Shown here piece after piece: positions 8,593 to 17,327 of a DNA stretch of 64,000 bases. Each line of letters starts with the position of its first letter. Within the stretch, counting starts at the first letter, position 1. The stretch lies in assembly GCA_028284365.1 (NCBI GenBank), contig JANQRW010000088.1, positions 1 to 64,000 of the forward strand. Reading direction: 5' to 3'. Made by a program: the position numbers and the translations under genes. The notes beneath the pieces are model-generated. The model was not told the origin of the DNA. It ran no database searches and saw only the letters and a program-made list of their open reading frames with translations. The stretch is from Marinicella sp. GTDB taxonomy: Bacteria; Pseudomonadota; Gammaproteobacteria; Xanthomonadales; Marinicellaceae.

Positions 8593-9827
8593 AAGTAGCG
8601 ATTATTGGAGGCGGTATCAGTGGTTTAATGGTTGCTGACCAGCTTAATGGTTATTGTGATTACACCTTGTTTGAAGCGGCAGACTACTTAGGTGGCCACG
8701 CCAACACACAAACATTAAAAGTGGATGGCAAAACCATCAAGGTAGACACTGGTTTTATTGTTTTCAACGAAGATGTTTATGAAAACTTTTGTCGTCTCAT
8801 CAGTAAATACGGTGTCGAATCAATTAAATCTGATATGAGCTTCGCGGTGTCAAACCGTGTTTCTGGTTTGGAATACAACGCCACCAGTTTAAGAACATTG
8901 TTTTGTCAAAAATCAAATTTATTCAGTCCAAAGTTTTACCGCATGATTTGGGATATCAAGCGATTTTATACCGCTGCTCATGGGTTACTTAAGAGCGCTT
9001 CAGAGGTCAGTGTATATGACTATTTGGTCGAAAATAATTACAGTGAATATTTCATTGATGAACACATCATTCCAATGGTGAGTGCTTTGTGGTCGGGCGA
9101 TTTTAATTCGGTTAAAGATTATCCATTGGTCTATATGTTGCAGTTTATGAAGAATCATCAAATGTTACAAATTAACAAAAGACCAGAATGGCGAACAATT
9201 AAAGGTGGTTCTGAAAACTATGTTAAAGCCATCGCCGATAATATGAGTGGTGAGGTGTTACTCAATTCACCTGTTCAAAAAGTGACAAGAAGTTCTGATC
9301 GAGTTACCATTTATGTCAATGGTTCGGAACAAGTTTTTGATGCGGTCGTTTTTGCTACCCACACAGATACCAGTTTGCAGTTATTGGAAAAAGCCAGCGA
9401 GGGAGAAATACAAGCACTCTCCGGTATCCAATACGTTGCCAATCAGATGGATTTGCACACTGATGCCAGTTTGTTGCCAAAAAACAAACAAGCGTGGGCC
9501 AGTTGGAGTGTCAATAAGCATCAAAAGCCCAAAGCTGCATGTACCGTTAATTACTACATGAATTTGTTGCAATCCTTATCTTGCCAGACGCCGATAATTG
9601 TCAGCTTGAACCAAAGTGAATACATCAGGCATGAAAAAAAATTACTGCATAAAACTTACCATCATCCTGTCTATAATCAAGCCACTTTAGCAGCACAAGA
9701 ACACCTCAATTTGATTCAAGGACATAATGCAACTTATTATTGTGGGGCTTATCTGGGTTGGGGTTTTCATGAAGATGGAGCGAGAAGTGGGGTTAATGTA
9801 GCCAAATTGATCCGAAAAGAGTTGTGA
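8589..9827 (+). CDS. FAD-dependent amine-oxidase-fold oxidoreductase (COG2907 type)
   Basis: A 412-aa flavoprotein with an N-terminal dinucleotide-binding motif (GGGISG, residues 7-12) followed by the acidic ribose-binding segment (FEAADYLGGHANT). The C-terminal flavin motif is YYCGAYLGWGFHEDGARSG. This subgroup almost always sits beside DUF1365 and CFA-synthase genes, as here, and its overlap with both neighbours (ATGA before, GTGA after) suggests coupled translation. In such clusters the flavoprotein is thought to oxidise or desaturate a modified acyl chain. The precise reaction for this gene is inference. Confidence 0.8.
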   Translation: MKVAIIGGGISGLMVADQLNGYCDYTLFEAADYLGGHANTQTLKVDGKTIKVDTGFIVFNEDVYENFCRLISKYGVESIKSDMSFAVSNRVSGLEYNATSLRTLFCQKSNLFSPKFYRMIWDIKRFYTAAHGLLKSASEVSVYDYLVENNYSEYFIDEHIIPMVSALWSGDFNSVKDYPLVYMLQFMKNHQMLQINKRPEWRTIKGGSENYVKAIADNMSGEVLLNSPVQKVTRSSDRVTIYVNGSEQVFDAVVFATHTDTSLQLLEKASEGEIQALSGIQYVANQMDLHTDASLLPKNKQAWASWSVNKHQKPKAACTVNYYMNLLQSLSCQTPIIVSLNQSEYIRHEKKLLHKTYHHPVYNQATLAAQEHLNLIQGHNATYYCGAYLGWGFHEDGARSGVNVAKLIRKEL

Positions 9828-10618
9828 GACCAAATAGATTAAAAGAGGTTAGTGCTTTCGTGGCTGAAGGTTATGTGATTCACAGTCGCAAAATGCCTAA
9901 ACCTCACCGTTTTAAATACAACATGTCATGGTTGTTGTTGAATGTGGATGACATCAGTGCTTTGGCTGAGCGTCATAAAATATTTTCTTATAACCGCTTG
10001 GGTATGATGAGTTTGTACGACAAAGATTACATCAATAACCAAGCAGGACCCATCAAAGCAAAGCTGCTTGAGTTTATCAACAAACAAAGTCAAAAAGGTT
10101 TCAATGGTGATGTTTATTTGTTTACCCATCCCAGGTTTTTAGGTTATGGCTTTAATTCTGTTAATTTTTATTTTTGTTATCGAGATGACAAGCTGCAATA
10201 CATTGTGTCTGAAATTAACAACACGCCGTGGGGAGAAAAACATTTGTATTTTCATGATTGTGCCAAACAATCTTCAGGTGTCAAAAATAAAGCAGAAAAT
10301 CAATATGTGTTTGAGTTCACAAAGCAGTTTCATATATCACCTTTTGTACCGATGGATATACATTACCGTTGGGAATTTACCATTGGCGAGAATAAATTGT
10401 TCATCAAAATGTTCGTGGATAAAAATAGCGTGAATATTCTTAATGTAATCTTAGACACGAATATCACACGGCTTATGGAGAATGAATTTAAGAGGCTGGT
10501 TTTCAAAATGCCTTTTCAACCATGGAAAATGTCATTAGGCATTTACTGGCAAGCATTTAAACTGTGGTTGAAAAAGATACCTGTTCACGATCACCCAGCA
10601 AAGAAAAATAACCAATAA
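9824..10618 (+). CDS. DUF1365 family protein
   Basis: A 264-aa soluble protein of the DUF1365 family, recognised from the N-terminal block (EGYVIHSRKMPKPHRFKYNM), the central GYGFNSVNFYFCYR and NNTPWGEKHLYFH, and the later PFVPMDIHYRWEF. The start is a GTG overlapping the previous stop (GTGA). DUF1365 proteins accompany cyclopropane-type acyl methyltransferases and FAD oxidoreductases in many bacteria; the activity is unsettled. A 35-bp gap precedes the CFA synthase, the largest gap inside the operon. Confidence 0.8.
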   Translation: MRPNRLKEVSAFVAEGYVIHSRKMPKPHRFKYNMSWLLLNVDDISALAERHKIFSYNRLGMMSLYDKDYINNQAGPIKAKLLEFINKQSQKGFNGDVYLFTHPRFLGYGFNSVNFYFCYRDDKLQYIVSEINNTPWGEKHLYFHDCAKQSSGVKNKAENQYVFEFTKQFHISPFVPMDIHYRWEFTIGENKLFIKMFVDKNSVNILNVILDTNITRLMENEFKRLVFKMPFQPWKMSLGIYWQAFKLWLKKIPVHDHPAKKNNQ

Positions 10619-10653
10619 ATGATGAGCTTTTATGGTTCATCGGAGAAGTCAAG

Positions 10654-11931
10654 ATGATGAACCAAGTTGATGCCATTGAAACCAAAACCACCAATAAAAC
10701 ACAACAAAATGCAGGTGTCGTGAAATCTTTTGTTAAAAAGTTAGTAATTAAACATTTGCGATCGCTTAAAAATGCACAATTGGTTATCAGCTCTGAACAT
10801 GAGCAACTCGTTTTTGGTGACAATGATGCTGCGCTTTCTGCCCACATCTGTTTGCACAATGAAAATTTCTTTTCTGATGTGGCATTTCAAGGCAGCGTTG
10901 GTGCAGCAGAATCATACATTGCTGGTGATTGGGATTGTGATGACCTAACTTGTTTGATCCAAATCTTTGTTCGCAACCGTGATTTATTAGATGGTATGGA
11001 AGGTGGTAGTGCGAAATTCAAAAATGCCATGCTCAAAATAGGACATTTTTTTAATAAAAACACCCTGCAAGGCAGCCGCAAAAATATTGCTGGTCACTAT
11101 GATCTTGGCAATGATTTATTCGAACAGTTTCTCGATTCACACATGATGTACTCTTCGGCTATTTATAAGGGTTCTGAGGAAAGTTTGGAAGAGGCCAGTG
11201 AGCGTAAACTCAAGGTTATTTGTGAAAAACTGGCACTGAAAGCCTCCGATCATTTGGTGGAAATTGGTACAGGTTGGGGTGGTTTCGCTTTATACGCAGC
11301 ACAAAATTATGGCTGTCGTGTGACTACCACCACCATTTCTGAAGAACAACATGCCTATACTGAACAAAAAATAGCTGAATTGGGTTTAAGTGAGCAAATC
11401 ACGTTGTTGAAAAAAGATTACCGTTTATTAGAGGGTCAATACGATAAGCTGGTTTCGATTGAGATGATTGAAGCTGTTGGACACCATTACTTAGAAACTT
11501 ATCTTGAAAAGTGCAGTAATTTACTTAAACCTGAAGGCTTGGGGTTGATTCAAGCGATTACCATTGAAGATCACCGCTATGAGCAAGCACTCAAGTCGGT
11601 GGACTTCATTAAAAAATATATTTTCCCAGGTAGCTTCATACCTTCTGTTGGAGCCATATTGAGTGCTAATGCCAAAAGCACTGATATGAAGTTAGTGAAT
11701 GCTGAGGATTTTGGTGAGAGTTACGCTTTTACTCTGCGAGATTGGCAGGATAAGTTCAATACAAACATTGAGCACATCGAAGCGGCTGGATACGATGAAC
11801 CATTTCAGCGGATGTGGCGTTTTTACTTGAGTTATTGCGAAGGTGGGTTCATTGAACGAGCCATCAGCGATGTGCATTTGGTCTTTGCTAAACCTTCAAA
11901 CCGAAGAGATGCCATTTTGGCCTATTATTGA
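10654..11931 (+). CDS. cfa: Cyclopropane-fatty-acyl-phospholipid synthase
   Basis: SAM-dependent methyltransferase that adds a methylene group across the cis double bond of phospholipid acyl chains. The 425-aa protein has the N-terminal lipid-binding region (VGAAESYIAGDWDCDDL, about 82-98), the entry motif NIAGHYDLGNDLFEQFLD (about 144-161), MYSSAIY, the SAM motif EIGTGWGGFA (203-212), SIEMIEAVGHHY and the C-terminal GGFIERAISDVHLVFAKP. These are standard for the family. The adjacent desaturase, DUF1365 and FAD genes place it in a lipid-remodelling operon. It is one of two CFA-like methyltransferases here; this is the one with the fully conventional domain layout. The gene symbol is by family, not by proven orthology. 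Confidence 0.87.
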   Translation: MMNQVDAIETKTTNKTQQNAGVVKSFVKKLVIKHLRSLKNAQLVISSEHEQLVFGDNDAALSAHICLHNENFFSDVAFQGSVGAAESYIAGDWDCDDLTCLIQIFVRNRDLLDGMEGGSAKFKNAMLKIGHFFNKNTLQGSRKNIAGHYDLGNDLFEQFLDSHMMYSSAIYKGSEESLEEASERKLKVICEKLALKASDHLVEIGTGWGGFALYAAQNYGCRVTTTTISEEQHAYTEQKIAELGLSEQITLLKKDYRLLEGQYDKLVSIEMIEAVGHHYLETYLEKCSNLLKPEGLGLIQAITIEDHRYEQALKSVDFIKKYIFPGSFIPSVGAILSANAKSTDMKLVNAEDFGESYAFTLRDWQDKFNTNIEHIEAAGYDEPFQRMWRFYLSYCEGGFIERAISDVHLVFAKPSNRRDAILAYY

Positions 11932-12455
11932 TGACAGTTCTTAACATCATATTATTGAATATGTTGTGGCTCTCTTGTGTGTTGGGTGCTGCTAATGGCA
12001 TGCTGTGGCCTGGTTTTTTTGTTCTGATCATGTTGTTAGCAATTAATGTGTACAAGAAATCTCTGAATAAAATCGATTTAAAAATAGTTTTGATCAGTGT
12101 CGTTGCAGGCTTAATCATTGATGGATTATTGCATTCTCAAGGCATTGTCAATTATGAACACAAGGTGTTGAATTTAGCTTATTTACCACCTGTTTGGATC
12201 ATGCTATTGTGGGTGGGTTTTGGAGCTACAGTCAGAACAGGTATGCGGTGGTTATTGAATCACCCAAAAACAGGGGCCATCATTATGCTCGTTGGCGCAC
12301 CTTTGAGTTATGTTTCGGCTGCCAAGTTAGGTGCTGCCCAGATTCCAGTCTTGTGGCTGGCCATGACGTTTATTGGGCTCAGCTGGTTGTTATACTTTAG
12401 TTCAATCGTTTACTTCATCCAGCAAAAGGAGCGCAGATCTGATGTGGTTGTTTAA
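11931..12455 (+). CDS. DUF2878 membrane protein
   Basis: A polytopic membrane protein of about 174 aa with five or six hydrophobic segments, matching DUF2878 (N-terminal LLNMLWLSCVLGAANG, central GLIIDGLLHSQGIVNYE, LPPVWIMLLWVGFG, and LLNHPKTGAIIMLVGAPLSYVSAAKLGA). The preferred start is the ATG at 11931, whose A is also the last base of the CFA-synthase stop (TGATG), indicating coupled translation. The family has no assigned activity but recurs in DUF1365/CFA clusters, which supports a membrane-lipid role. Its end overlaps the next gene by 14 bases. Confidence 0.75.
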   Translation: MTVLNIILLNMLWLSCVLGAANGMLWPGFFVLIMLLAINVYKKSLNKIDLKIVLISVVAGLIIDGLLHSQGIVNYEHKVLNLAYLPPVWIMLLWVGFGATVRTGMRWLLNHPKTGAIIMLVGAPLSYVSAAKLGAAQIPVLWLAMTFIGLSWLLYFSSIVYFIQQKERRSDVVV

Positions 12456-13218
12456 TCAGACTGTTTTATTGGCATTTGTGGCTTGTGTTTTGATCCAGTT
12501 ACTTGCCTGGTTGCGACAAAAACAAACCACCAATGCAGATACAGTCGATATAGCTTGGACTTTAGGAATTATTGTTTGTGCTGTCATTTATGTGATTCTT
12601 CTTAATGCAGCAACAAACAACCTGTTGGCAGTGCTTATGTTTTCCATCCTTTGGTATGCTCGATTGCTTTACCATTTAGTGATGCGTTACGAGGTCAATC
12701 ATGAAGACAGCCGTTATCAAAACCTTCGAGCGCATTGGTTTGAAAATACACAATTAAAGTTTTTTGTATTTTTTCAACTTCAAGCCATCTTGTCAGTTCT
12801 TTTTTCCTTGCCAGCTTATTGGGTATTGACATCGCCTGAAGTGGCAACAACACAAATTGCCGCCGCCGCAATTATCGGTATGTCTGCTTTGATAGGTGTC
12901 AGTATTGCTGATAATCAATTGTACCAATTTAAAAGAAACAACGATTCAAGTCTGGTTTGTGATGTTGGTTTGTGGCGTTATTCCAGACACCCGAATTACT
13001 TTTTTGAATGGCTACACTGGTTTGTTTATCCCGTGTTATTGTGGCAAACCGAGTACTTTTGGTGGTCTGTGCTGATACTTGGAATGATGCTGTTGTTTTT
13101 GCTCAAGTTAACTGGGATTCCGTTTTCGGAACAACAGGCATTAAAAAAACGTGGTCAAGCCTATCGAGACTACATGAACCGAACCAGTCCTTTTATTCCT
13201 TGGAAACCTAAACAATGA
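12442..13218 (+). CDS. DUF1295 (steroid 5-alpha-reductase-like) membrane protein
   Basis: An integral membrane protein of about 258 aa with the DUF1295 hallmark near the C-terminus: GLWRYSRHPNYFFEWLHWFVYP, then RGQAYRDYMNRTSPFIPW. Members resemble steroid 5-alpha-reductases and isoprenylcysteine methyltransferases and probably reduce or methylate lipophilic substrates using NADPH or SAM. The frame is open from 12373, but the ATG at 12442 with AGGAG about ten bases upstream is preferred. It overlaps DUF2878 before it and the methyltransferase after it (ATGA). In this operon it could reduce an acyl double bond; that is inference. Confidence 0.77.
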   Translation: MWLFNQTVLLAFVACVLIQLLAWLRQKQTTNADTVDIAWTLGIIVCAVIYVILLNAATNNLLAVLMFSILWYARLLYHLVMRYEVNHEDSRYQNLRAHWFENTQLKFFVFFQLQAILSVLFSLPAYWVLTSPEVATTQIAAAAIIGMSALIGVSIADNQLYQFKRNNDSSLVCDVGLWRYSRHPNYFFEWLHWFVYPVLLWQTEYFWWSVLILGMMLLFLLKLTGIPFSEQQALKKRGQAYRDYMNRTSPFIPWKPKQ

Positions 13219-14246
13219 TTAAAACACTTATTAATTGGATTGAACAGGGGTACGTTCCTGATTCAATGATTCGTATGGGCATCAGAAAACTGTGTCAGCA
13301 AAGGCTGATTGAAGAAAAAGCTTTTGATGTGGAACAAGCCAGTGACCGTTATTTCAAGTTTTTAGAAGAATTGAAACAATCGCCACTGGCAATTGATACA
13401 GATAAGGCCAACGAACAGCATTATGAAGTGGATGCAGATTTTTATCATTATGCTTTAGGCGCAAGGCGTAAGTACTCTTCATGTTATTACCATGACAATG
13501 AGTCATTGGATGAAGCTGAGGAAAATATGTTGGCTTTATACCTGGAGAGAGGAGGATTCATAGACGGTCAAGATATTCTGGAGCTGGGTTGTGGCTGGGG
13601 TTCCATCACTTTGTACCTGGCAGAAAACTTACCTCACTCAAAGATAATTGGTGTGTCTAATTCCAATTCACAGCGCCGCTATATCATGGGAAAAGCGCAA
13701 GAGAAAGGTTTTGATAATGTGGAAATTGTCACTTGTGACATCAACGATTTAAGTATGGACAAACAATTTGATCGAGTGATTTCGATTGAAATGTTTGAGC
13801 ATGTCAGAAATTATGAGAACTTATTCAGTAACATTGCTGATTGGTTGAAGGTTGATGGAAAACTATTCGTCCATGTTTTCTGTCATCGGTTTTTGATGTA
13901 TCCTTTCATTGCTGAAGGTGATGATAATTGGATGGCAAAACATTTTTTCAGTGGTGGTCAAATGCCAGCCGCTGATACATTTCTTCATTTTCAACAAAAA
14001 CTTCGAATTGAGCAACGCTGGATGAACTCTGGTCAACACTATGAAAAAACTTCAAACCACTGGTTAGAGAACATGGATCAGAATAAAGCGCAGATAATGC
14101 CGATCTTTGAAAGAGTATATGGTGTAGATGCCAAAATGTGGTTTCAACGCTGGCGCATTTTTTTCATGTCTTGTGCTGAACTGTTTGGTTATGATGAGGG
14201 TCGTGAGTGGATGGTTGCACATTATTTGTTTCAAAAACAAGCATGA
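13215..14246 (+). CDS. Second CFA-like SAM-dependent methyltransferase
   Basis: A 343-aa methyltransferase related to cyclopropane synthases and plant coclaurine N-methyltransferase-like proteins. Visible motifs are EQHYEVDADFYHYALGARRKYSSCYY (substrate entry), ILELGCGWGSITLYLAE (SAM site) and VISIEMFEHVRNYENLF. It lacks the N-terminal lipid-binding domain of the operon's main CFA synthase and has a different C-terminus. In sister clusters such proteins may methylate unsaturated acyl chains without ring closure, a step needed for methyl-branched or furan fatty acids. The substrate here is unproven. Its stop overlaps the start of the histidine kinase gene (ATGA), which ties the signalling pair to the lipid operon. 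Confidence 0.78.
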   Translation: MIKTLINWIEQGYVPDSMIRMGIRKLCQQRLIEEKAFDVEQASDRYFKFLEELKQSPLAIDTDKANEQHYEVDADFYHYALGARRKYSSCYYHDNESLDEAEENMLALYLERGGFIDGQDILELGCGWGSITLYLAENLPHSKIIGVSNSNSQRRYIMGKAQEKGFDNVEIVTCDINDLSMDKQFDRVISIEMFEHVRNYENLFSNIADWLKVDGKLFVHVFCHRFLMYPFIAEGDDNWMAKHFFSGGQMPAADTFLHFQQKLRIEQRWMNSGQHYEKTSNHWLENMDQNKAQIMPIFERVYGVDAKMWFQRWRIFFMSCAELFGYDEGREWMVAHYLFQKQA

Positions 14247-15613
14247 CAGATAAAAAAAGAATAAATATCAGAAAAAACAAGCCTGTTAAAGGCAGTACGC
14301 TCAGTCGCTTGAATAAGGTTTTTATCATGCAATTGATATTTATCAGCATAGCAACAGTTGGTGGTGTTATCGGTGCTGCGAAAGTGGTAGAAGATGTTCT
14401 GATCAAGGAAGCTTTGATTGGTGAAGCTGAATTTTATTGGGAACACAAAGAGAAGTATGAAGAGTTTCCATTGCCTAAAACCATGAATTTAACTGGGTAT
14501 TTGGTTTATGACAATGATTACTCAATGGTGCCAAAAGTGCTCAGTGAGGTCACTGAACAATATCAGCGCGTTGATCTGAATGAGAAAAGACCAATAGTTT
14601 ATATCACTGAAAAAGACAACAAAAAGCTGTTTTTGATTTTTGAGGAGGCACAGGTATCAAAACTGGCTTTGTATTTTGGTATCACGCCATTGATAATTGT
14701 TTTGTTGATTATTTATTTGCCAGCTTTTCTTTCTTATTTGTTTTCAAAACGGGCGTATTCGCCAGTACTGAAGTTGGTTGATCGTTTGGAAAAAGCCAAC
14801 ATCTCCAGATCCGGCTTAGAAGATTTGAAATTTGATGACATCAAACAAATGGGTCATGTTGATGTGAATACTTTGATTGACAGTTTTGATGCTTTCTCAC
14901 ATCGCATAACAGGAATGATTAATCGTGAGCGCAATTTTTCCCGCTATGCATCACATGAACTAAGGACGCCATTGACCGTCTTGAGAGGCTCTATGGATTT
15001 ATTGGTTAAGCAGGACTTACCAGATAAAAGTATGCGCTTGGTTAAGCGTATGCAGCCGATGATTGAAGAAATGCAAGCCTTGATTGAAGCTTTGTTGATG
15101 TTATCCAGAGATGAAATAATTGAAATATCTGAAGATCCAATGTTGGTTAATGACATCTTGAAAAGCACGGTTGAAGATACCATTAGATTGTTTGAGCCAC
15201 GGCAAATTATGATGTTATGGCAACCAAAGAATCTGGTGCAGGCATATTTACCGGAACAATTGTTTACCATTGTTATAAGTAATTTGGTGAGAAATGCCTG
15301 TATATATTCACGTGATCCTGCAACACTGTTGGTTAAAATTGAGGGTGCTGACGTTATCATTGAAGATCAAGGTAAAGGCATGAGCCAAGAGCAATTAGAT
15401 CATATTATGGAGCCATTCTATCGAGTTGATGAACATGGCTCTGAAAAAGGGTTTGGCTTGGGGTTGTCTATTGTGGACATGATTTGTCAACAATGTGGCT
15501 GGATGATAAAGTTTGAAAGTAAAATTGGTACGGGAACCAAGGCAACTTTGACTTTGGATAACGCCGAAATTTTAGCAACTAACAACGAATGTGAAAAATA
15601 TCATGACGAGTAA
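14243..15613 (+). CDS. Sensor histidine kinase, lipid-operon coupled
   Basis: A 456-aa inner-membrane kinase. Helices at about residues 27-45 and 143-165 flank a short periplasmic sensor of about 95 residues. A HAMP-like segment, the phospho-acceptor box RYASHELRTPLTVLRG (His238), the N box NLVRNACIYS and the G boxes DQGKGM and GFGLGLSIVDM follow. The start chosen is the ATG at 14243 overlapping the preceding stop (ATGA); the frame is open further upstream but inside the previous gene. It ends overlapping the response regulator. As the last but one gene of the desaturase/CFA operon, it probably senses membrane or envelope state and adjusts the same operon; the signal is unknown. Confidence 0.85.
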   Translation: MTDKKRINIRKNKPVKGSTLSRLNKVFIMQLIFISIATVGGVIGAAKVVEDVLIKEALIGEAEFYWEHKEKYEEFPLPKTMNLTGYLVYDNDYSMVPKVLSEVTEQYQRVDLNEKRPIVYITEKDNKKLFLIFEEAQVSKLALYFGITPLIIVLLIIYLPAFLSYLFSKRAYSPVLKLVDRLEKANISRSGLEDLKFDDIKQMGHVDVNTLIDSFDAFSHRITGMINRERNFSRYASHELRTPLTVLRGSMDLLVKQDLPDKSMRLVKRMQPMIEEMQALIEALLMLSRDEIIEISEDPMLVNDILKSTVEDTIRLFEPRQIMMLWQPKNLVQAYLPEQLFTIVISNLVRNACIYSRDPATLLVKIEGADVIIEDQGKGMSQEQLDHIMEPFYRVDEHGSEKGFGLGLSIVDMICQQCGWMIKFESKIGTGTKATLTLDNAEILATNNECEKYHDE

Positions 15614-16289
15614 TAATGTATTGATTGTTGAGGATCATACTGCTTTGGCTGAGACCATTGCTGATCATCTTGAAATGGCAGAGTTTACTGTGGATTTTGC
15701 TGCTGACGGCGTCACTGGATTGCATTTGGCGGTAACCAACCCCTACGATGCAATCATCTTAGATGTGATGCTGCCTGGTATGGACGGCTTTGATATTTGT
15801 GAAAAAATACGCAAGGATGCCAAGTCCGATGTGCCGATTATCATGCTTACTGCACGGGATCGAATCGGCGATAAACTTAAAGGGTTCAACAACGGTGCCG
15901 ATGATTATCTGGCCAAACCGTTCAACCCTGATGAGTTGGTGGCTCGCTTACAATCTATGATTCGCAGGCACCGTGGTGAGTTTGACAGTAAAGCGATGAA
16001 AGTGGGTGATTTGGTGTTTGATTTAGGTACCATGGAAGTGATGCGTGAAAAACAGAAGCTTAAAGTATCACCCACAGGTTTGCAAATTTTGAAGATTTTG
16101 ATGAAAAAGTCTCCGGAAATAGTTACCAAAGATCAGTTGGCACAACAGCTTTGGGGCGATTTAATTCCAGATTCTGATGTATTAAGAAGTCATTTGTACA
16201 TCTTACGTAAGACCATTGATAAGCCCTTTGATAAACAGTTATTACACACAATACCAGGGGTGGGCTTGAAAATATCAGACAACGATTAG
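15603..16289 (+). CDS. OmpR-family response regulator
   Basis: A 228-aa receiver plus winged-helix regulator. The receiver shows the acidic pair VEDH (residues 9-12), phospho-acceptor Asp54 (ILDVMLPG), the Thr/Ser position in MLTARD and Lys105 (LAKPF). The C-terminal OmpR-type domain (about 130-228) includes VSPTGLQILKILMKKSPEIVTKDQLAQQLWG and SHLYILRKTIDKPF. A GTG at 15591 is an alternative start; the ATG at 15603 gives the usual N-terminus. It overlaps the histidine kinase gene and is the last gene of the operon, and repeat copy C follows directly. Its targets probably include the operon promoter before 7672. Confidence 0.87.
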   Translation: MTSNNVLIVEDHTALAETIADHLEMAEFTVDFAADGVTGLHLAVTNPYDAIILDVMLPGMDGFDICEKIRKDAKSDVPIIMLTARDRIGDKLKGFNNGADDYLAKPFNPDELVARLQSMIRRHRGEFDSKAMKVGDLVFDLGTMEVMREKQKLKVSPTGLQILKILMKKSPEIVTKDQLAQQLWGDLIPDSDVLRSHLYILRKTIDKPFDKQLLHTIPGVGLKISDND

Positions 16290-16290
16290 A

Positions 16291-16562
16291 AAGGAATGCT
16301 CTTGGGGCTTACGCTTCCGCTCCAAGCTCACGCAGCACACCTATATGACCCACAAAGAAGAGGGAAATGCAAAACAGTTTTCTGGGAAGCTGCTGTCCCT
16401 ATAGATATGCGTTTATGTCCCAAGCTCACGCTGTCAATAGATTTGCACTTCGGCTCCGCTCAGTGTGCGATTTCACGTTGGCTGAACACATCGGCTCCGT
16501 TCGTACTGAGCGAAGTTGATCTACTCAGTGCACGACTCTCCGCTGGCTGAGCGGAGCCGAAG
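16291..16562 (+). repeat. Dispersed AAGGAATGCT repeat, copy C, with 16-bp inverted repeat
   Basis: The segment starts AAAGGAATGCTCTTGGGGCTT like copies A and E but then diverges. It ends in a perfect 16-bp inverted repeat: CTTCGGCTCCGCTCAG at 16448-16463 and CTGAGCGGAGCCGAAG at 16547-16562, with shorter CGGCTCCG and ACTGAGCG echoes between. The rest of the gap to darP shows no gene; the 84-codon ORF starting at 16296 is read through repeat sequence and is not supported. Confidence 0.65.
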
Positions 16563-16648
16563 CCTTAGTTAAAGTCAGGCTTCTTTATCTCCGATAAAAC
16601 CGCCAATCTTTCCTTACCTGCGCCGGTGAAACTGATCATCAGTTCTTC

Positions 16649-17194
16649 CTAAATCAGGGTTTGGGGATTGGGCAGTTCAGTTTTTTGATCGAGATGCCGC
16701 AGTGCTTGGAACAGTTTTTTACGCAAGGCTGCATCTTCGGGTTTTTTGGAGTGATTGCGCAGGTTCTGGCGTAATTGGCCTAAAAATTCATGCTCAAAAT
16801 GTTGGTACAAATAGTTGAATAGTGCTTTTTCATCAGTGGTAAACTGTTCTATCCACAGATTAATTACCGCATCACGCACCTGATAGTGACCATCTAAATT
16901 TTCAAGGTTATTTATTTGTGCTTGAATGGCTTCGTGGTCAGATTTCAACAAAATTTTACCCATGTATTGAAAATGGCGTTTTCTGGCGATGTGGCTGGTG
17001 ATGCGTTTGGATTCTTCAATGGCGTCCACAAATGAATCTGGCAAGTCTATTTGTTTGATCTTGCTTTTTGGCATCGCTGTGATGGTTTTGGCCAATTTTT
17101 GTAAATCGTGCACCATTTGTTTTTTTTGAGTTTTACTCAGAACTTCATCTTCTGGAGCATCATATGGGTGTTGTTGGTGATCTTTGGAGCTCAT
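16649..17194 (-). CDS. darP: Ribosome-associated protein DarP (YjgA, DUF615)
   Basis: A 181-aa, almost wholly helical charged protein of the DUF615 family, which helps late 50S subunit assembly. Landmarks are SKTQKKQMVHDLQKLAKTI (about 20-38), IKQIDLPDSFVDAIEESKRITSHIARKRHFQYMGKIL (about 45-81) and the C-terminal ALRKKLFQALRHLDQ. The length is typical. It is divergent from pmbA with a 133-bp gap; yjgA-pmbA adjacency is standard in gammaproteobacteria and supports both calls. Confidence 0.92.
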   Translation of the reverse strand: MSSKDHQQHPYDAPEDEVLSKTQKKQMVHDLQKLAKTITAMPKSKIKQIDLPDSFVDAIEESKRITSHIARKRHFQYMGKILLKSDHEAIQAQINNLENLDGHYQVRDAVINLWIEQFTTDEKALFNYLYQHFEHEFLGQLRQNLRNHSKKPEDAALRKKLFQALRHLDQKTELPNPQTLI

Positions 17195-17327
17195 GAATGG
17201 ATTTGAATACTGAAACCCTCACATCTTAGCAAAATCTTCAACTAAAAGTGACCGATGATTTTGACAAAATGTCAGGTAAATCTAGTAAACTGTCAGCACA
17301 ATCAAACGACTCGATAAAAAATAAGCT

